A DNA stretch of 64,000 nucleotides from assembly GCA_037447655.1 (NCBI GenBank), contig JBBHKE010002568.1, positions 256,711 through 320,710 on the forward strand, read 5' to 3'. This document shows positions 34,700-46,482 of the stretch, piece after piece (the stretch's first letter is position 1; every line of letters starts with the position of its first letter). The notes under the pieces are model-generated. The model ran no database searches and was not told the origin of the DNA. It saw nothing but the letters and a program-made list of their open reading frames with translations. This DNA comes from Zygnema cylindricum. Lineage: Eukaryota > Streptophyta > Zygnematophyceae > Zygnematales > Zygnemataceae. The translations under genes were made by a program, and so were the position numbers.

Positions 34700-36480
34700 A
34701 CTCTTATGGACTTCGAGGAGATAGAAGAAGCGAGACAAGTACTGGCTTCCATAGACAAGGGAGGCGATGAGACAGTGAGAAGAAATCCAAGACTTCCATC
34801 CATTCCAGCTTTGGAGTTTGAGGGAGGAAGGAGGAGCAACAAAAGGATACAAGAAAAACAAGCTGCTCATAAGGTAACTAAGCTATCTCACCCAGATGAG
34901 CCTCAGTCTTACTTAGAGGCAGTGAATAGTCCAGAGAAAGAAAGATGGATTAGAGCCATAAATGATGAGATGGCTTCTATCATGGAAGCAAATACTTGGG
35001 AATTAGCGGATTGTCCTCCAGACAGGATACTTTTAGGGTGTAAATTGGTATTTAAACTAAAACTGCACCCAGATTATACCATTGAGAGATATAAGGCGCG
35101 ATTGGTAGCAGAGGGGTTCACTCAAAAAGAGGGGATTGACTATAAGGAGACCTTTGCCCTAGTTGTTCGGTTCCCCTCAGTAAGGATACTCCTCAGTCTG
35201 GCAGCAGCGGAAGACATGAAAATCCACCAGATAGACATTAAGACAACTTTCTTAATGGTGAGTTAGAGGAATAAATTTTCATGAGTCAACCCGAGGGATT
35301 CGTGGAAGAAGGAGAAGAGAGCAAAGTCTGCACGCTCATAAAATCCTTATATGGACTAAAGCAGGCTCCTCGACAGTGGAATAAGAAACTAGATGAGTTT
35401 CTCACCGATCTGGGATATATTCGGATCAGCTCTGATCATTCTATCTATATGTTTGAAGATGAGAATGGTGTCATTTTTATTGCAATTTATGTGGATGATC
35501 TGCTTGTGTTGAGTAAGTCTTTGGAGAAGATCAATAGGCTGAAGAAAGATCTTACAGGCAGATTTGATAAAAAGGATTTAGGGGAGGCAATATATATTTT
35601 GGGGATCGAAATGGAGAGAGACAGAGGTTAAAAGATTATCAGACTTACTCAGAAATAAGCAATAGGTAATATGCTTGAGAAATTCCAGATGGAAAATACT
35701 AACAGTTGTACTACTCCCATGGACTTGAAAAAAAGTAAGAGATGGGAGTGTAGAAGGAGGAGTGATGATCTTAGACGATCAGATGAGTCCAGAGGAGAGA
35801 GAGTTTATGAAGTCTATCCCTTACAGACAGGTCGTAGGAAGTTTAATCTACTTTATGAACTCTACCAGGCCAGACATAGCGGCAGCAGTTGGAGTACTTA
35901 GTAGGAGTCTTAATGATCCTAGAAAAAGAGAGTGGGAGGCAGCCAAGAGAGTCATGAGATATCTGGTTGGAACTAGAGAATTATGGTTGCATTTGGGAGG
36001 GGAGCACACTGATATCACCACTTGGAGTGATGCCAGTTATGGAGATGCACCTATGAGAACATGCACTTCTGGATATGTTTTGTATGTTGGGGAAGGTGAT
36101 TGCTGTTGGAGCAGTAACCAACAAAAAGTGGTTGCTTAGTCTACTATGGAGGCTGTGTATATGGCGTCTTGTTCTGCTATAAAAGAACTAATGTGGGTGA
36201 AATCATTATTGCAAGAACTGGGATATATGAAGGAGGGAGTGCATAAAATCTTTTGGGATAATCAAGCTGCAATCGCAATCGCAGCCAATCCAAACACCAT
36301 TTCAAAACAAAACATATGGACATAAGATTAAGCTTCGTAAGAGAAAAAGTTGAAAATAAAATTTTAAATCTTGTGTATAGACATGATGAAGAAATGGTGG
36401 CAGACATGATGACCAAACCAGTGCCCTCTCCTAAATTTAAATATTTTTTCGAAAAAATGCGGGTTGAAAGAAAAATTTAA
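34700..36480 (+). pseudogene. RT and RNase H of element F
   Basis: [43 protein letters not shown] then a frameshift before MSQPEGFVEEGEESKV, LIKSLYGLKQAPRQW, catalytic IYVDDLLV (35485-35510), a stop after EMERDRG, then SIPYRQVVGSLIYFMN, ASYGDAPMRTCTSGY, a stop at QQKVVA, RNase H (FVREKVENKI, MVADMMTKPVPSPK). The polypurine tract AAAATAAAGGGAG follows (36490-36503). Confidence 0.9.
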
Positions 36481-36503
36481 ATTAGATTAGAAAATAAAGG
36501 GAG

Positions 36504-37527
36504 TGTTGAAATTGATAGATTTTTAGAGTATTTTCTAGGTTTAATATGTTAGTATAAAAAGAAAAAGCTTGCCTCCACCTCCTCTCTCAACCCCCCCTAG
36601 TTGTTGTAGTGACTGAAGGATAGAGAGGGTGGTTGATCCATGGCTGCCCTAGTCCAACAGGCAGTTATTTTTAGTAGGTTACTCTAAAAATATATATGAC
36701 GGACCCGAGATTTGATATCGGTACCTACCAGTCGTCAGATTGACTGACAGCGGTCAGCTTTATCATATGAGACTATGACCAATGCTAAATGCTAAAGTAT
36801 GTGATAAATATATATACATTTAGAAAGGAACAAATTCATTTAACTAAAACTGGATACAGCGTGCATAGATACAGTTTTATTAAAGTACGAAGTATGACAT
36901 CATTTCAAAAACGAATACCACGCATGTTTTTGGCAACGTAACAAATATAGCGCAAGTATTTATAACGGCTACGATTGCGTCTCACTGCGAATCCGACGGC
37001 GTACATCATCGCCGAAATCCCAGAGTGGTCATCTTGGCGTTTTGTGACGTGGCATGACCCGGAGCCACGTGGAGAGATAACATTCGGTCATAGGAATTTC
37101 GAGGAATGTACGGACAAGTAAAAAGCAGACACGGTTCGGCTTAATAGCCTTGTCGTACATAGGCCGTACAAAAGGTACACCGGCAGTAGTACTTTTTGGT
37201 ACAATACAGTAATCTGATTGGTCTGTACTTCTATAGATAGAATTTATTAGAGGGAATTACGACTTAGAAAATTTTGGTAGGTAGTCACCTCTCCCTTTGA
37301 GAGTTTGTACAAATTGGCATTTTTACTGCCTCGTAACTTATCGCCTGGTTGGATGTTTTCAAAGATTCTTTTTCCTACGGATTCAAATGAGTCCTAGCTG
37401 CACAGGGGTGCATACAGATTATTAGCCTGATTACTTGGGCAACAGTGGCTGTGGCTTAAAGTGGGCTAGTTAATAACTATCTACACGCTTCTGTATTCTT
37501 TAGTCCAATGGAGGACATAGAATTGCA
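36504..37527 (+). repeat. 3' LTR of element F
   Basis: TGTTGAAATTGATAG to GAATTGCA, 1024 bp. In the first 125 bases I count about nine or ten differences from the 5' LTR, fewer further in. Confidence 0.93.
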
Positions 37528-37532
37528 GGTTG

Positions 37533-37762
37533 ATGGCGTTGCCTTGTTGCCTTGAGATAACATAAGAGTTTTTCGAAGATATCATGTGTATTGAAGTTGT
37601 TTAGAGCTTTGTGTATTTGATTCGTGTGTTATGTATTTTTTTCTGTGTGTTGAGACCTTTCTTACGTTATTTATAAGATGTAGTTCTTCATGTTTCACAA
37701 GATTAATATGTACATGTAAGGAGTGAATGTCATTATTTATGGTGGACTATACTACTCATCGC
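37533..37762 (+). repeat. 5' LTR of H, piece between F and G
   Basis: Matches 47994-48223 at high identity (ATGGCGTTGCCTTGTTGCC onward). Bounded on the left by F's target duplication and on the right by G's (ATCGC, 37758-37762). Confidence 0.88.
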
Positions 37763-38393
37763 TGATAGGAATAAGAGTCAATCAGAATGCGCTCACAATT
37801 ACTCAAATTTTATAATGTGGAAGCGAAATTGAAATTTAACCAAACATTACAACAAATTGGAAACTCATATTTCAAGATAGAGGCAAAATTGAACACTCAA
37901 TAAAATAAACCTATATTAACTCAATCCTTAAACATTACACTTTACTTAATTTTCTTTCTAATTATTAATTTTACCACACTCACACGATAACTTTTTAACT
38001 TAGCCACGGAAATAATCTAGAACACTATTCTCTAGAAGTGTGTAAATGTACTTAGACGCAAATATGGTACAACGCAAAATAAAACTACTAGAAACAAAAC
38101 TGACAAACTCATGTATCACTAACTTAAGTGAAAGGAAACAACTAGACGTACGTCGCGTGAAACGAATCTTCTCGACGTAGGTTTTATAACTTAAACGAAA
38201 CAAATCAAATCTAATCGTGTACACGCCAAACGTACACGCACGAAATTTAAAATCAAATCAAACAAAACGAAACCAAATGCGCAAACCGACGCACGACCAA
38301 ATCAAATGAAACTGACGCGCGACTAAATCTATACCACACTAACTACAAACCAACATTACGTAAATGTAGATTCTAACATTGATAATCCTAACA
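37763..38393 (-). repeat. 3' LTR of element G
   Basis: 631 bp. Polypurine tract on the minus strand (GAGAGGGGGAT, 38394-38404) lies just inside. Confidence 0.92.
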
Positions 38394-38404
38394 ATCCCCC
38401 TCTC

Positions 38405-39960
38405 AATGTTGAATCTCTAATAAATCTTAACCAAACTCAAAACAATCCTAAGTTAGGCATTCTTCTCACAAAAACATCATACATAACAGCCTTAGTTAAC
38501 ATATTTGCTGCTTTTTCACCCGTTGGTACAAAAATGAACTCAATCTCACCAGCATTTACTAAGTCTCTCACAAAATGCCACTGAATCCTAATATGCTTAG
38601 TCCTCTTATGAAACACTGGATTCTTAGCCAATGCAATACTAGACATACTATCTGAAAACAACTTCATACACTTCATAATTATTCCCAACTCACTTAACAT
38701 TTCTCTTAACCAAATAGAAGCTTTGGCCGCATGACAAGCCGCCATATATTCGGCCTTTGTCGAACTCAAAGCCACCGTAGGTTGAAGTCTTGAATTGTAT
38801 GAAATCCCACCTCCATATAATACAAAAGCGTAACCAGATGTTGACTTTCACGTTTTGAAGTCTCCACCCCAATGAGAATCGCAATATCCAAAACAATCTA
38901 ACTCTGAATCCGCCTTATAAACTAAACAATAACTTAAAGTTCTAACAAATATCTACAAATTATTTTAACACTCTCCCAATGACACTTCTTAGGTGCTTGA
39001 CAATATTTACTCACAATATTATTAGCAGCTAAAATATCTGGTCTAGTTCCAACACTAAAATACATCAAACAACCAACTGCTTCTGTATAAGGTACATTAA
39101 TTGCTGGCTCACTTTGTGCTTTACTCAACTGAACTCTAGGATCCAAAGGTGTACTTAAAGGCTTAGCATTCAACATAAAGAAGTTAGCTAAGACTTCCTT
39201 ACAATATTGTTAATGACTAAGTTTCAAGGAACCAAACTCATCTCGTATCACTTCAATACCAAAAATGTATCGAGCTTCTCCTAAATCACTAACTTTGAAG
39301 AATTTACTAAGAAAACATTTCAATTCGTGAATCCTTTCAAGACTATCTAAAATCATAATAAAATCATCAACATACACACTAAAAATAATTTGATTAACTC
39401 CTCCTTTCACAAAAACACCTAAATCCGAAAATGTACGTACAAAACCAAAATCCAAAAGTACCTTATAAACGAGTATACCAATTCCTTGGTGCTTGCTTAA
39501 GTCTATAGAGAGACTTCTTCAACTTCCACACATGTCCAGGTTTGCCCGAAACTCCTTCAGAAATCTTCATGTAAACTTTTTCTTCTAATTCTCCATTTAG
39601 AAAAGCAGTTTCCACATCCATTTAGTGGATATGCTTTCTGTTAGCAGGAGCAATCGCAATAATCATCGTTAAACTATTAAACTTAACCACAGGTGCATAT
39701 ATTTATGTATAATCTATACCTTCTTTTTGCTAAAAACCTTTAATAACTCATCTTGTCTTATATTTAATGATTTGTCCTGATGCACCTGTCTTAGTTTTAA
39801 ATACCCATTTATAATCAATAACTTTATTTCCCTCTAGAAAACTACTTATTCAAATGTTTCATTATCAATAATAGACTTAAGTTCTTTCTCAAAAGTTGGT
39901 TTCCACTTTTCATTACAATCACTTGATGCTACAGCTTCTGAATAGGACTTAGGATCCTCA
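38405..39960 (-). pseudogene. RT and RNase H of element G
   Basis: On the minus strand: WKPTF and KTKTGASGQI (RT start, about 39790-39900), a stretch with frameshifts carrying MDVETAF (39600), ISVYVDDFIMIL (YVDD intact, about 39370), LGEARYIFGIEVIRD, then VPYTEAVGCLMYFSVGTRPDI, and RNase H (ALSSTKAEYMAACHAAKASIW, KNPVFHKRTKHIRIQWHFV, AANMLTKA) ending at 38437. Stops and frameshifts separate these blocks. Confidence 0.88.
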
Positions 39961-40146
39961 TTCACAAGCTCACTCAGTAATTCTTATAAAATAAATTCAT
40001 TTAACATAGCATCTGAAATAAAATTAACTGACTTATCCTTAGCATTCATATGAAGAGCTAATCTCTCAGGAGCCTTTCTTTTATTTGCTCGATTACTTCT
40101 CTTAACAACAACTTCTTCTTCAACAACATTATCTCTCTCATCTTTC

Positions 40147-41817
40147 TCACTTTACTGATGGCAAACTACATTCACTTCTTTGTCTGCTAAGAGATCTCTC
40201 ACAAGATTTAGAACTTTGACTTCCATTCTCACTTTTTATGCTTTCAGAATCTGATTGGGAAGATTCAAATCTCTTACCAATTTTAATAGATTTCTTCTTT
40301 TTCAATGGAATTTCTTCATCCTTCTCTTCGTCACTCTCGTCATTAATTTTGAACTCCTCCAAATTGTTCTCTTCCTCAAAATCTAAACTTTCTTCCTTAT
40401 CCTTTGTAAACTACATTGCTTTCGCCAAATTTCCGTGAGACTCCACATTCCTCGTTTGGACAACCGCTCGTGTACCAGGATTGAAAATCCTATATTGACT
40501 TAAATTTGGACTATACCCACCAAAGATACCCATCCATGATCTGAGACTAAATTTTCCGGCTCGATATCTTTTCTTGATGTAGACAGTGGCTAGACATCCC
40601 CAAATCCTCAAATGTCGAACAGATAAAATCGTGCCACTCCACAATTCTTCAGGCGTCTTATCTCCAAAAACCAAAGTTAGTCTTCTGTTACAAATGTAAT
40701 TTGCTATAAGAACAACTTCTCCCCAAAGCCTCACACTATGTTTAGTTGTATGTAACATAGCTCTAACTATCTCTTGAAGTGTCATATTCTTCCTCTTAGT
40801 AATGCCATTAAATTCAGGTGAGTACACAACAGTAAATTGCTGCTTAATCCCTCTTTTCTGACAAAAGCTTTTAAAAGCAACAAATTCTCCTCCATTATCT
40901 GATATAACTGCTTTTAAATTTCTATCCGTTTCTCTCTCGGCCATTACAACAAATTCTCGAAACTTATATAACGCTTCTGACTTATGTTTCAACAAATATA
41001 CCTAACTCTTTGGACTATAATCATCCACGATTACAAAGATATACTTATGTCCTCCTAGACTTAATGGTTTGACGTCTCCACATAAGTCTACATGAACAAG
41101 CTCAAGGGGAGCACTAGCTCTATACCTCACATCTTTGATAGGATGAGAATTTTTAATATGTTTTCTTTTGCTACAACCATTAAAACCTTGAACTTTCTCT
41201 CCGGAAACACACTCTAATCCTCTTACTGCTGCACTTTTCATCATATTCTTTATATTAGACTCAGAAGTATGACAAAGTCTATGATGCCATAAACTTAGAT
41301 CTCCTCTTTCAGAACTTACAGCATAGATTGAAATTACTGAACTCTGATCTTTTGTGGTCTAATCCATTTTAACTTTGTAAACAATCTGTTACATAAACTT
41401 CTTCAAATTGATTCAATTCTCTATCTTGGAAAACTATTCTTCCATTTTCAAATAAGGTTACTCCACCAATATTCTTTTGTATCTGAAGAACACTAACAAA
41501 GTTTACAACTCCATCAGGAAAATACAAAGTATTGAATTCACTTACCTTACTACAACTTGACCATTCACATTCTTGACAGGTAAATCTATTTTGACAGTTC
41601 CCACTGTAACTATCGGGATAACATGTCCACTAGCAACCGTAATAGTCTTAGGAACTGTAAGTTTTCTCTAATCCGTAAACAAACTAAGATCATTACAAAC
41701 ATGATGAGTTGCTCCAAAATCAACTATCTAATCTTTATGACTTTGACTCCCACATGCGGAATTTGCAGAATTAACAGCAAGATTTCCATCTTCTTTCATC
41801 ATCATAGAAAAAGTTAG
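40147..41817 (-). pseudogene. Protease and integrase of element G
   Basis: Protease site IVDFGATHHVCND (Ser of DSGA is Phe, about 41715), integrase zinc domain LWHHRLCHTSESN ... GCSKRKHIKNSH, core with HVDLCGDVKPLSLGGHKY (first Asp kept), AVISDNGGEFVAF (second Asp), and FNGITKRKNMTLQE where the catalytic Glu position reads Lys. The C-terminal domain (WGCLATVYIKKRYRAGKF, GGYSPNLSQYRIF) and an acidic linker (40147-40362) follow. Confidence 0.88.
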
Positions 41818-41976
41818 GGACTTATTGCCTTGATCGTCATAAAAATCTGAATAGTGGGTTTGATGTCCTCCTCTATGTGATTGTCCGAATCTTCCACGAC
41901 CTCGTCCTCGTTGTCCACTTCGACCTCTTCCTCTATTTGAGTAGTAAGATGATCCTCCTCCATTTTGTTGAAAACA

Positions 41977-43117
41977 CTAAGCACTAACATGTCCCCATTT
42001 CCAACAAATATTGCATTGCTTTTCCTTATCTGGATAGTTTGTAGCCACGTGTCCCTCTTTATTACACTTATAACAAGTAACATGACTTACATCACCTTGA
42101 TCGCTATAACCTCTTCCAAATCTTGAATACTGAAAGTTGTTTCTACCCCCTCTTGATCTAAACCTTCCTCTACCTCCACAACCACGTAGAGAATATACCT
42201 CATACGTATCAGTGAGGTTTACATTATTATTTCCAAATCCTCTACTCTCTTTCTCTTTACTCTTCTCTGCACTTTTAAGAAGGTTGATAACAAAATCAAA
42301 AGTAGGATCCTCTATGGATCTTATAACTTCAATTGTGACATCAAACATGGATGGTAATCCATTTAGAAAAACGAATAATTTTTCATCTTCAAGAGGAAAC
42401 TTTCCTGCGCTATTCAACTGCTCTATCAAAACATTAAATATTTTTAGAGCATCATCAATCGACTCGTTACTCTTCATCCTAAATTTAATAAAGTCTTCAA
42501 ATACATAATTTGACTTAGTTACAAATCCTTTCTCATACAAATTTTGAAGATGAGTCCAACAAGCATGAGCCGTATTATGAGTTAACATATGCTCATGAAC
42601 CAAACTACTACTACTCTGAAGTAATGCAGTCATAGTTGCCATATCTTTAGTATCCCACTTTTTCCTTCCTTTTTCATCTAATGGTCTTTACTCTTCTCGT
42701 GTAAGTATTTTCCACAATTTCTTTGGAGTAAAGGTTCCCTGAATATATCTCTTCCATAGAGGATAATTATTTCCATTGATAATTATTTCCATTTAACATA
42801 ATAGTCTTAGAAGACACTTTATAATCTGACTCTTCATCTGAACTTCACTCATCATCATCATCATAAAAAGGTAATTGCAATTTACCCTTTTTGACTTTCT
42901 TCTTGGAACTCTCATCATTTGAATTGCCACCAAAGGTTGGAGTTTTACCAAAAGATTGTCCTTCTCTTTTTGCCTTTAGAAATTTGTAAAGTTCCTCCAT
43001 AGTCGTTGGATCAAATTCAATTGTGAGACTCTCTTTCGCCATTGATAGCTTCTCCGATTCTCCAACTCCAAAAGTGACTTCAGTGCCTTCTCTCTTTGCG
43101 GAGTTTTTCTCCACCAT
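41977..43117 (-). pseudogene. gag of element G
   Basis: N-terminus from ATG at 43117 (MVEKNSAKREG), Lys-rich, ending in DDDDE near 42845. After a broken stretch (about 42645-42840), which includes a 16-bp tandem duplication with TAATTATTTCCAT, the core ORF 42642-41977 has LVHEHMLTHNTAHACWTHLQ, FIKFRMKSNESIDDALKIF and FPLEDEKLFVFLNGLPSMFD, a UBN2-type gag. Two zinc knuckles follow, CYKCNKEGHVATNY (last Cys is Tyr) and CNICWKWGHVSA. Confidence 0.9.
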
Positions 43118-43162
43118 CAGTTATAAACTCTTAATCAATTCTTAACTCCACTCTAAATAAAC

Positions 43163-43179
43163 ACTGCTCCGATACAAAT
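43163..43179 (-). promoter_or_regulatory. Primer-binding site of G
   Basis: On the minus strand ATTTGTATCGGAGCAGT follows the LTR. It is a degenerate form of TGGTATCAGAGC, the complement of the tRNA-iMet 3' end used by most plant copia elements. A leader of about 45 bases separates it from the gag ATG. Confidence 0.75.
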
Positions 43180-43814
43180 TGATGGGAATAAGAGTCAATC
43201 GGAACGCGCTCACAATTACCCAAATTTTATAATGCGGAAGCGAAATTGAAATTAAACCAAACATTACAACACATTGGAAACTCATATTCCAAGATAGAGG
43301 CAAAATTGAACAGTCAATAAATAAAACCATATTAACTCAATCCTTAAACATTACACTTTACTTAATTTTCTTTCTAATTATTAATTCTACTACACTCACA
43401 CGATAGCTTTTTAAATTAGCCACGGAAACAATCTAGAACACTATACTCTAGAAGTGTCTAAATGTACTTAGACGCAAATATGGTACAACGCAAAATAAAA
43501 CTAATAGAAACGAAACTGACAAAGTCCTGTACTACTAACTTGACTTACGCGAAACGAAACAACTAGACGTACGTCGCGCGAAACGAAACTTCTCGACGTA
43601 GGTTCTATAACTTAAACGAAACAAATCAAATCCAATCGTGTACACGCCAAATGTACACGCACGAAATTCAAAATCAAACGAAACGAAACGAAACCAAATG
43701 GGCAAAACGACGTACGACCAAATCAAATGAAACTGACGCGCGACTAAATCTATACCACACTAACTACGAAGTAACATTACGTAAACGTAGATTCTAACAT
43801 TGATAATCCTAACA
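43180..43814 (-). repeat. 5' LTR of element G
   Basis: 635 bp, minus strand TGTTAGGATTATC to TTCCCATCA. Close to the 3' LTR, with scattered substitutions and a small insertion. Confidence 0.93.
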
Positions 43815-43819
43815 ATCGT

Positions 43820-43875
43820 TGGGGACGCAATAGTTTGGGTGTTTTCCTTGGTCTATTTTAGACCAAGGAACAACA
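43820..43875 (+). repeat. 5' LTR of H, last piece
   Basis: TGGGGACGCAATAGTTTGGG to GGAACAACA; matches 48224-48279. Followed at once by the primer-binding site. Confidence 0.87.
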
Positions 43876-43889
43876 GGTTATGGGCCCAC
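43876..43889 (+). promoter_or_regulatory. Primer-binding site of H
   Basis: GGTTATGGGCCCAC, identical to D for 14 bases. Its ATG (43880) opens only 12 codons (MGPQPNYLRQVE) before a stop, so H keeps the priming signal without gag. Confidence 0.78.
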
Positions 43890-43929
43890 AACCCAACTAT
43901 TTACGTCAGGTTGAGTAACAATAGTGTTT

Positions 43930-44503
43930 AGTGAATGCTCTAAGTGAGCATTATAAGCGGCCATGTGTGGCTGATTGTTAACTGAAAGCTCTAAAGGGAG
44001 CATTATAAGCAGCCATTAAGGGAGCATTATAAGCCGCCATGTGTGGCTGAGTGTTAAGTGAATGCTCTTAGCGAGCATTATAAGCAGCCATGTGTGGGTG
44101 AGGGTTAAATGAATGCTCTAAGCGAGCATTATAAGCAGCCATGTGTGGCTGAGTGTTAAGTGAATGTTCTAAGTGAGCATTATAAGCAGCCATGTGTGTC
44201 TAGTGTCAAGTGAATGCTCTAAGTGAGCATTATAAGCAGCCATGTGTGGCTGAGTGTTAAGTGAATGCTCTAAGTGAGCATTATAAGCAGCCATGTGTGG
44301 CTGAGTGTTAAGTGAATGCTCTAAGTGAGCATTATAAGCAGCCATGTGTGGCTGAGTGTTAAGTGAATGCTCTAAGTGAGCATTATGTGTGGCTGGGTGT
44401 TAAGTGAATGCTCTAAAGTGAGCATTCTTTGCAGCCATGTGTGGCTGTGTGTTAAGTGTGTGCTCTAAGTGAGCCTTGTTTGTAGTCATAAGTGGTTGTT
44501 AGG
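43930..44503 (+). repeat. 51-bp minisatellite in the leader of H
   Basis: About eleven tandem units; the regular ones are 51 bp. Each holds two inverted repeats, TGCTCTAAGTGAGCA and AGCCATGTGTGGCT, which can fold as hairpins. Outer units are irregular. Stops occur in the array, so it is not coding. Confidence 0.92.
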
Positions 44504-44562
44504 GATAAAGTGCTAGTGAGTCAGAGTTGACCAGTTTGTGAAGTACTATTGATGGATCTTTT

Positions 44563-44973
44563 GTGGAGAAGACGAACCTGAGGGAGAATCGCATTCCGGG
44601 GGAGACATTGTGGAGATTTGGTATTTGGTGGAGAGATCCGGGATTTGGGTATTTGACATTAGAATGGAGCTATGAGGAGCTGTTTGAAAATGTTTGCAGA
44701 AATTATTTGAAAATGTTTGCAGAAATTATGGGAAACTTTGCAGAAATTATGGGAAACTATAATGATGAACACGGAGGAGATATCTTTGACCACCATGATA
44801 GAATACACGTGACTGTTTTAAGGAGAGACGGATCGGAGAGACGGATCAATGAGCGTTCGGAGCAAAGTGGAGATTACAGTGCAAGTATGTTTGAAAACTT
44901 TGAAGATACGATTGATTACAATGTTTGTGATACGAGAAGTTATGTGATAGCACTTGGTGGCAGTTGTTGGTAA
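44563..44973 (+). CDS. Hypothetical 136-codon ORF in H internal region
   Basis: I do not recognise this protein. It is the longest ORF of H's internal region and lies just after the minisatellite. It contains a short internal repeat (KMFAEIMGNFAEIMGN region, residues about 49-65) and acidic and basic stretches. Nothing points to gag, protease or polymerase. A chance ORF is at least as likely as a real gene. Confidence 0.2.
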   Translation: MEKTNLRENRIPGETLWRFGIWWRDPGFGYLTLEWSYEELFENVCRNYLKMFAEIMGNFAEIMGNYNDEHGGDIFDHHDRIHVTVLRRDGSERRINERSEQSGDYSASMFENFEDTIDYNVCDTRSYVIALGGSCW

Positions 44974-46474
44974 AAAGATAAGAAAAAAAAAAGGAAAACA
45001 AAAAGAAAAGAAAAAAAAAAAAAAAAACCTCGTGATGATTTGCAGAATTCAAAATTTGTTACAGTTTGGATAAGGATTGCTTCAATAAGGACAGATTAGT
45101 GAACATTAGTTCAGAAGTTTATTTTAATTACGTATTTGTGGGAAAGAGCTGAAGATTAAAGTAATTATGTTTGGAATTTGGTATTTTTGGGCATAAATTT
45201 ATATTTGGATACAAAGTTAGATTTTTCCGGCAGTTAATGTTAGACATCGGATGGTTATCTTCAATTATTTTAAAGAGGTTATAGACATTGGCTGGAAATT
45301 AGAGTACTTCAAGGAGTAATGCTCGGAATGGAAAGAAAAATTTAGAATAATTTGCAGAATTTAGCAATTAGTTAATAAAATGTCATAATATGTTGTATAA
45401 GAAAGTATTTTATGGAAAAAAAAAAAAAAAAAAGGGAGAGCATGAAGGAGGCAGCGGAAGCAGTGGTGCAGTAAAGCAAGAAAAATACATCGAAAGAAGC
45501 GGAAGTTATGGAAGCATTCTAGAGGAGAGGAGATACTGCAGCTGTCTAAAGAAAATGGTGCAGATAAGGGAAATTGATTGCATGGCTAAGTAACAAATTC
45601 GAGCCTGGATCGGTTTTTGGAATTTCAAATCTTAAATTTTTAGTGAAATAGCAGTTTGGCGTTTATAGCGTAAGAGGAGCGGTTGCAGGACGACATTGAA
45701 ATCTGTAGAAATTCGTAGAAATTGGGGAAGCAGTTGATAAAGTTTTCACAAAAGTCGAGGACTGGCTGAATACTAAGTGACAAATTCAGGAGGGAAAATA
45801 AATCTACATAGGGCAGCGGAAGCAATGGAGCAAGAAAATTTACGAGCCTTACTTGATAGGAGGAGATTGCTAGAAAAAAGGAAAAATGTTGAGGTTTGGA
45901 AATTGGTTAAATTTTACATTGTGGTCTTTAAGAACATTCGGCAGTTGAGGGTAGATCAGTAGAGGTGGCGGGTAATTGTAGGCAGGCGCTGCTCCAAGTG
46001 GCTGGGAAGGAGCTGTAACATGTGGCATGGAGATAGGTGACAGAATGGATATCTGAACAGATGCCGGAGGACGATTGCAGAGCTGCGAAGTGAAACAAGG
46101 TTTTTTGAAAGAGAAAAGGTCTGAATACTGACCGAGGAGTGAAAAAAAGCTACGAGATTGGCTCGTGGCTGAACAAACGACGAGACTGCCTCGTCGCTGG
46201 TGTGAGACGATGAAGTACAAAGTATGGATTACTGGTACAGAAGGTGCAAAATTGGAAGGTCGGACTATTTTTTTTTAAATTAAGTTTGCGTGCCCGCATA
46301 TTTTAGTGTATACTTAATCAATACTTATAGTGTGGTACTAATGACTTTTTGGAATGGATTTCCGGATTAGGGAAGAATTACAATAGTAAGCGACAGTTGG
46401 AACTGTAGTAATTGTGCGGCGGACAGTTAGCTGCATGTGAATGGGGTATCTCAGAGGTGCAAGAAACAAGTCTT
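44974..46474. other. Rest of H internal region
   Basis: No recognisable coding sequence; two A-rich runs (about 44980-45026, 45415-45435) and fragments such as GGCAGCGGAAGCA occurring at 45453 and 45815. A purine tract CGGGGGAG (46475-46482) ends it and would serve as the polypurine tract. Confidence 0.6.
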
Positions 46475-46482
46475 CGGGGGAG

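Larger units (their letters stand above)
29758..37527 (+). mobile_element. Copia-like LTR retrotransposon F
   Basis: A full-length element with LTRs of 1025 and 1024 bp and a perfect target duplication GGTTG (29753-29757 and 37528-37532). The uninterrupted paralogue at 47981-48005 has a single GGTTG, which is the empty site. Gene order gag, protease, integrase, RT, RNase H is typical of Ty1/copia. Removing the 1375-bp solo LTR in gag leaves about 6.4 kb. Many frameshifts and lost catalytic residues make it dead. Confidence 0.95.
37763..43814 (-). mobile_element. Copia-like LTR retrotransposon G
   Basis: A 6052-bp element of a different copia lineage from the others. LTRs are short (631 and 635 bp), start TGTTAGGATTATC and end TTCCTATCA or TTCCCATCA on the minus strand. 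Flanks ATCGC (37758-37762) and ATCGT (43815-43819) are a target duplication with one change; the single ATCGC at 48219-48223 in the paralogue is the empty site. It uses the ordinary 3'-end-type primer site. Confidence 0.94.

Noticed and set aside
43930-44503. Possible CRISPR-like array
   Set aside because: Units are tandem without unique spacers, in a plant context inside a retroelement.
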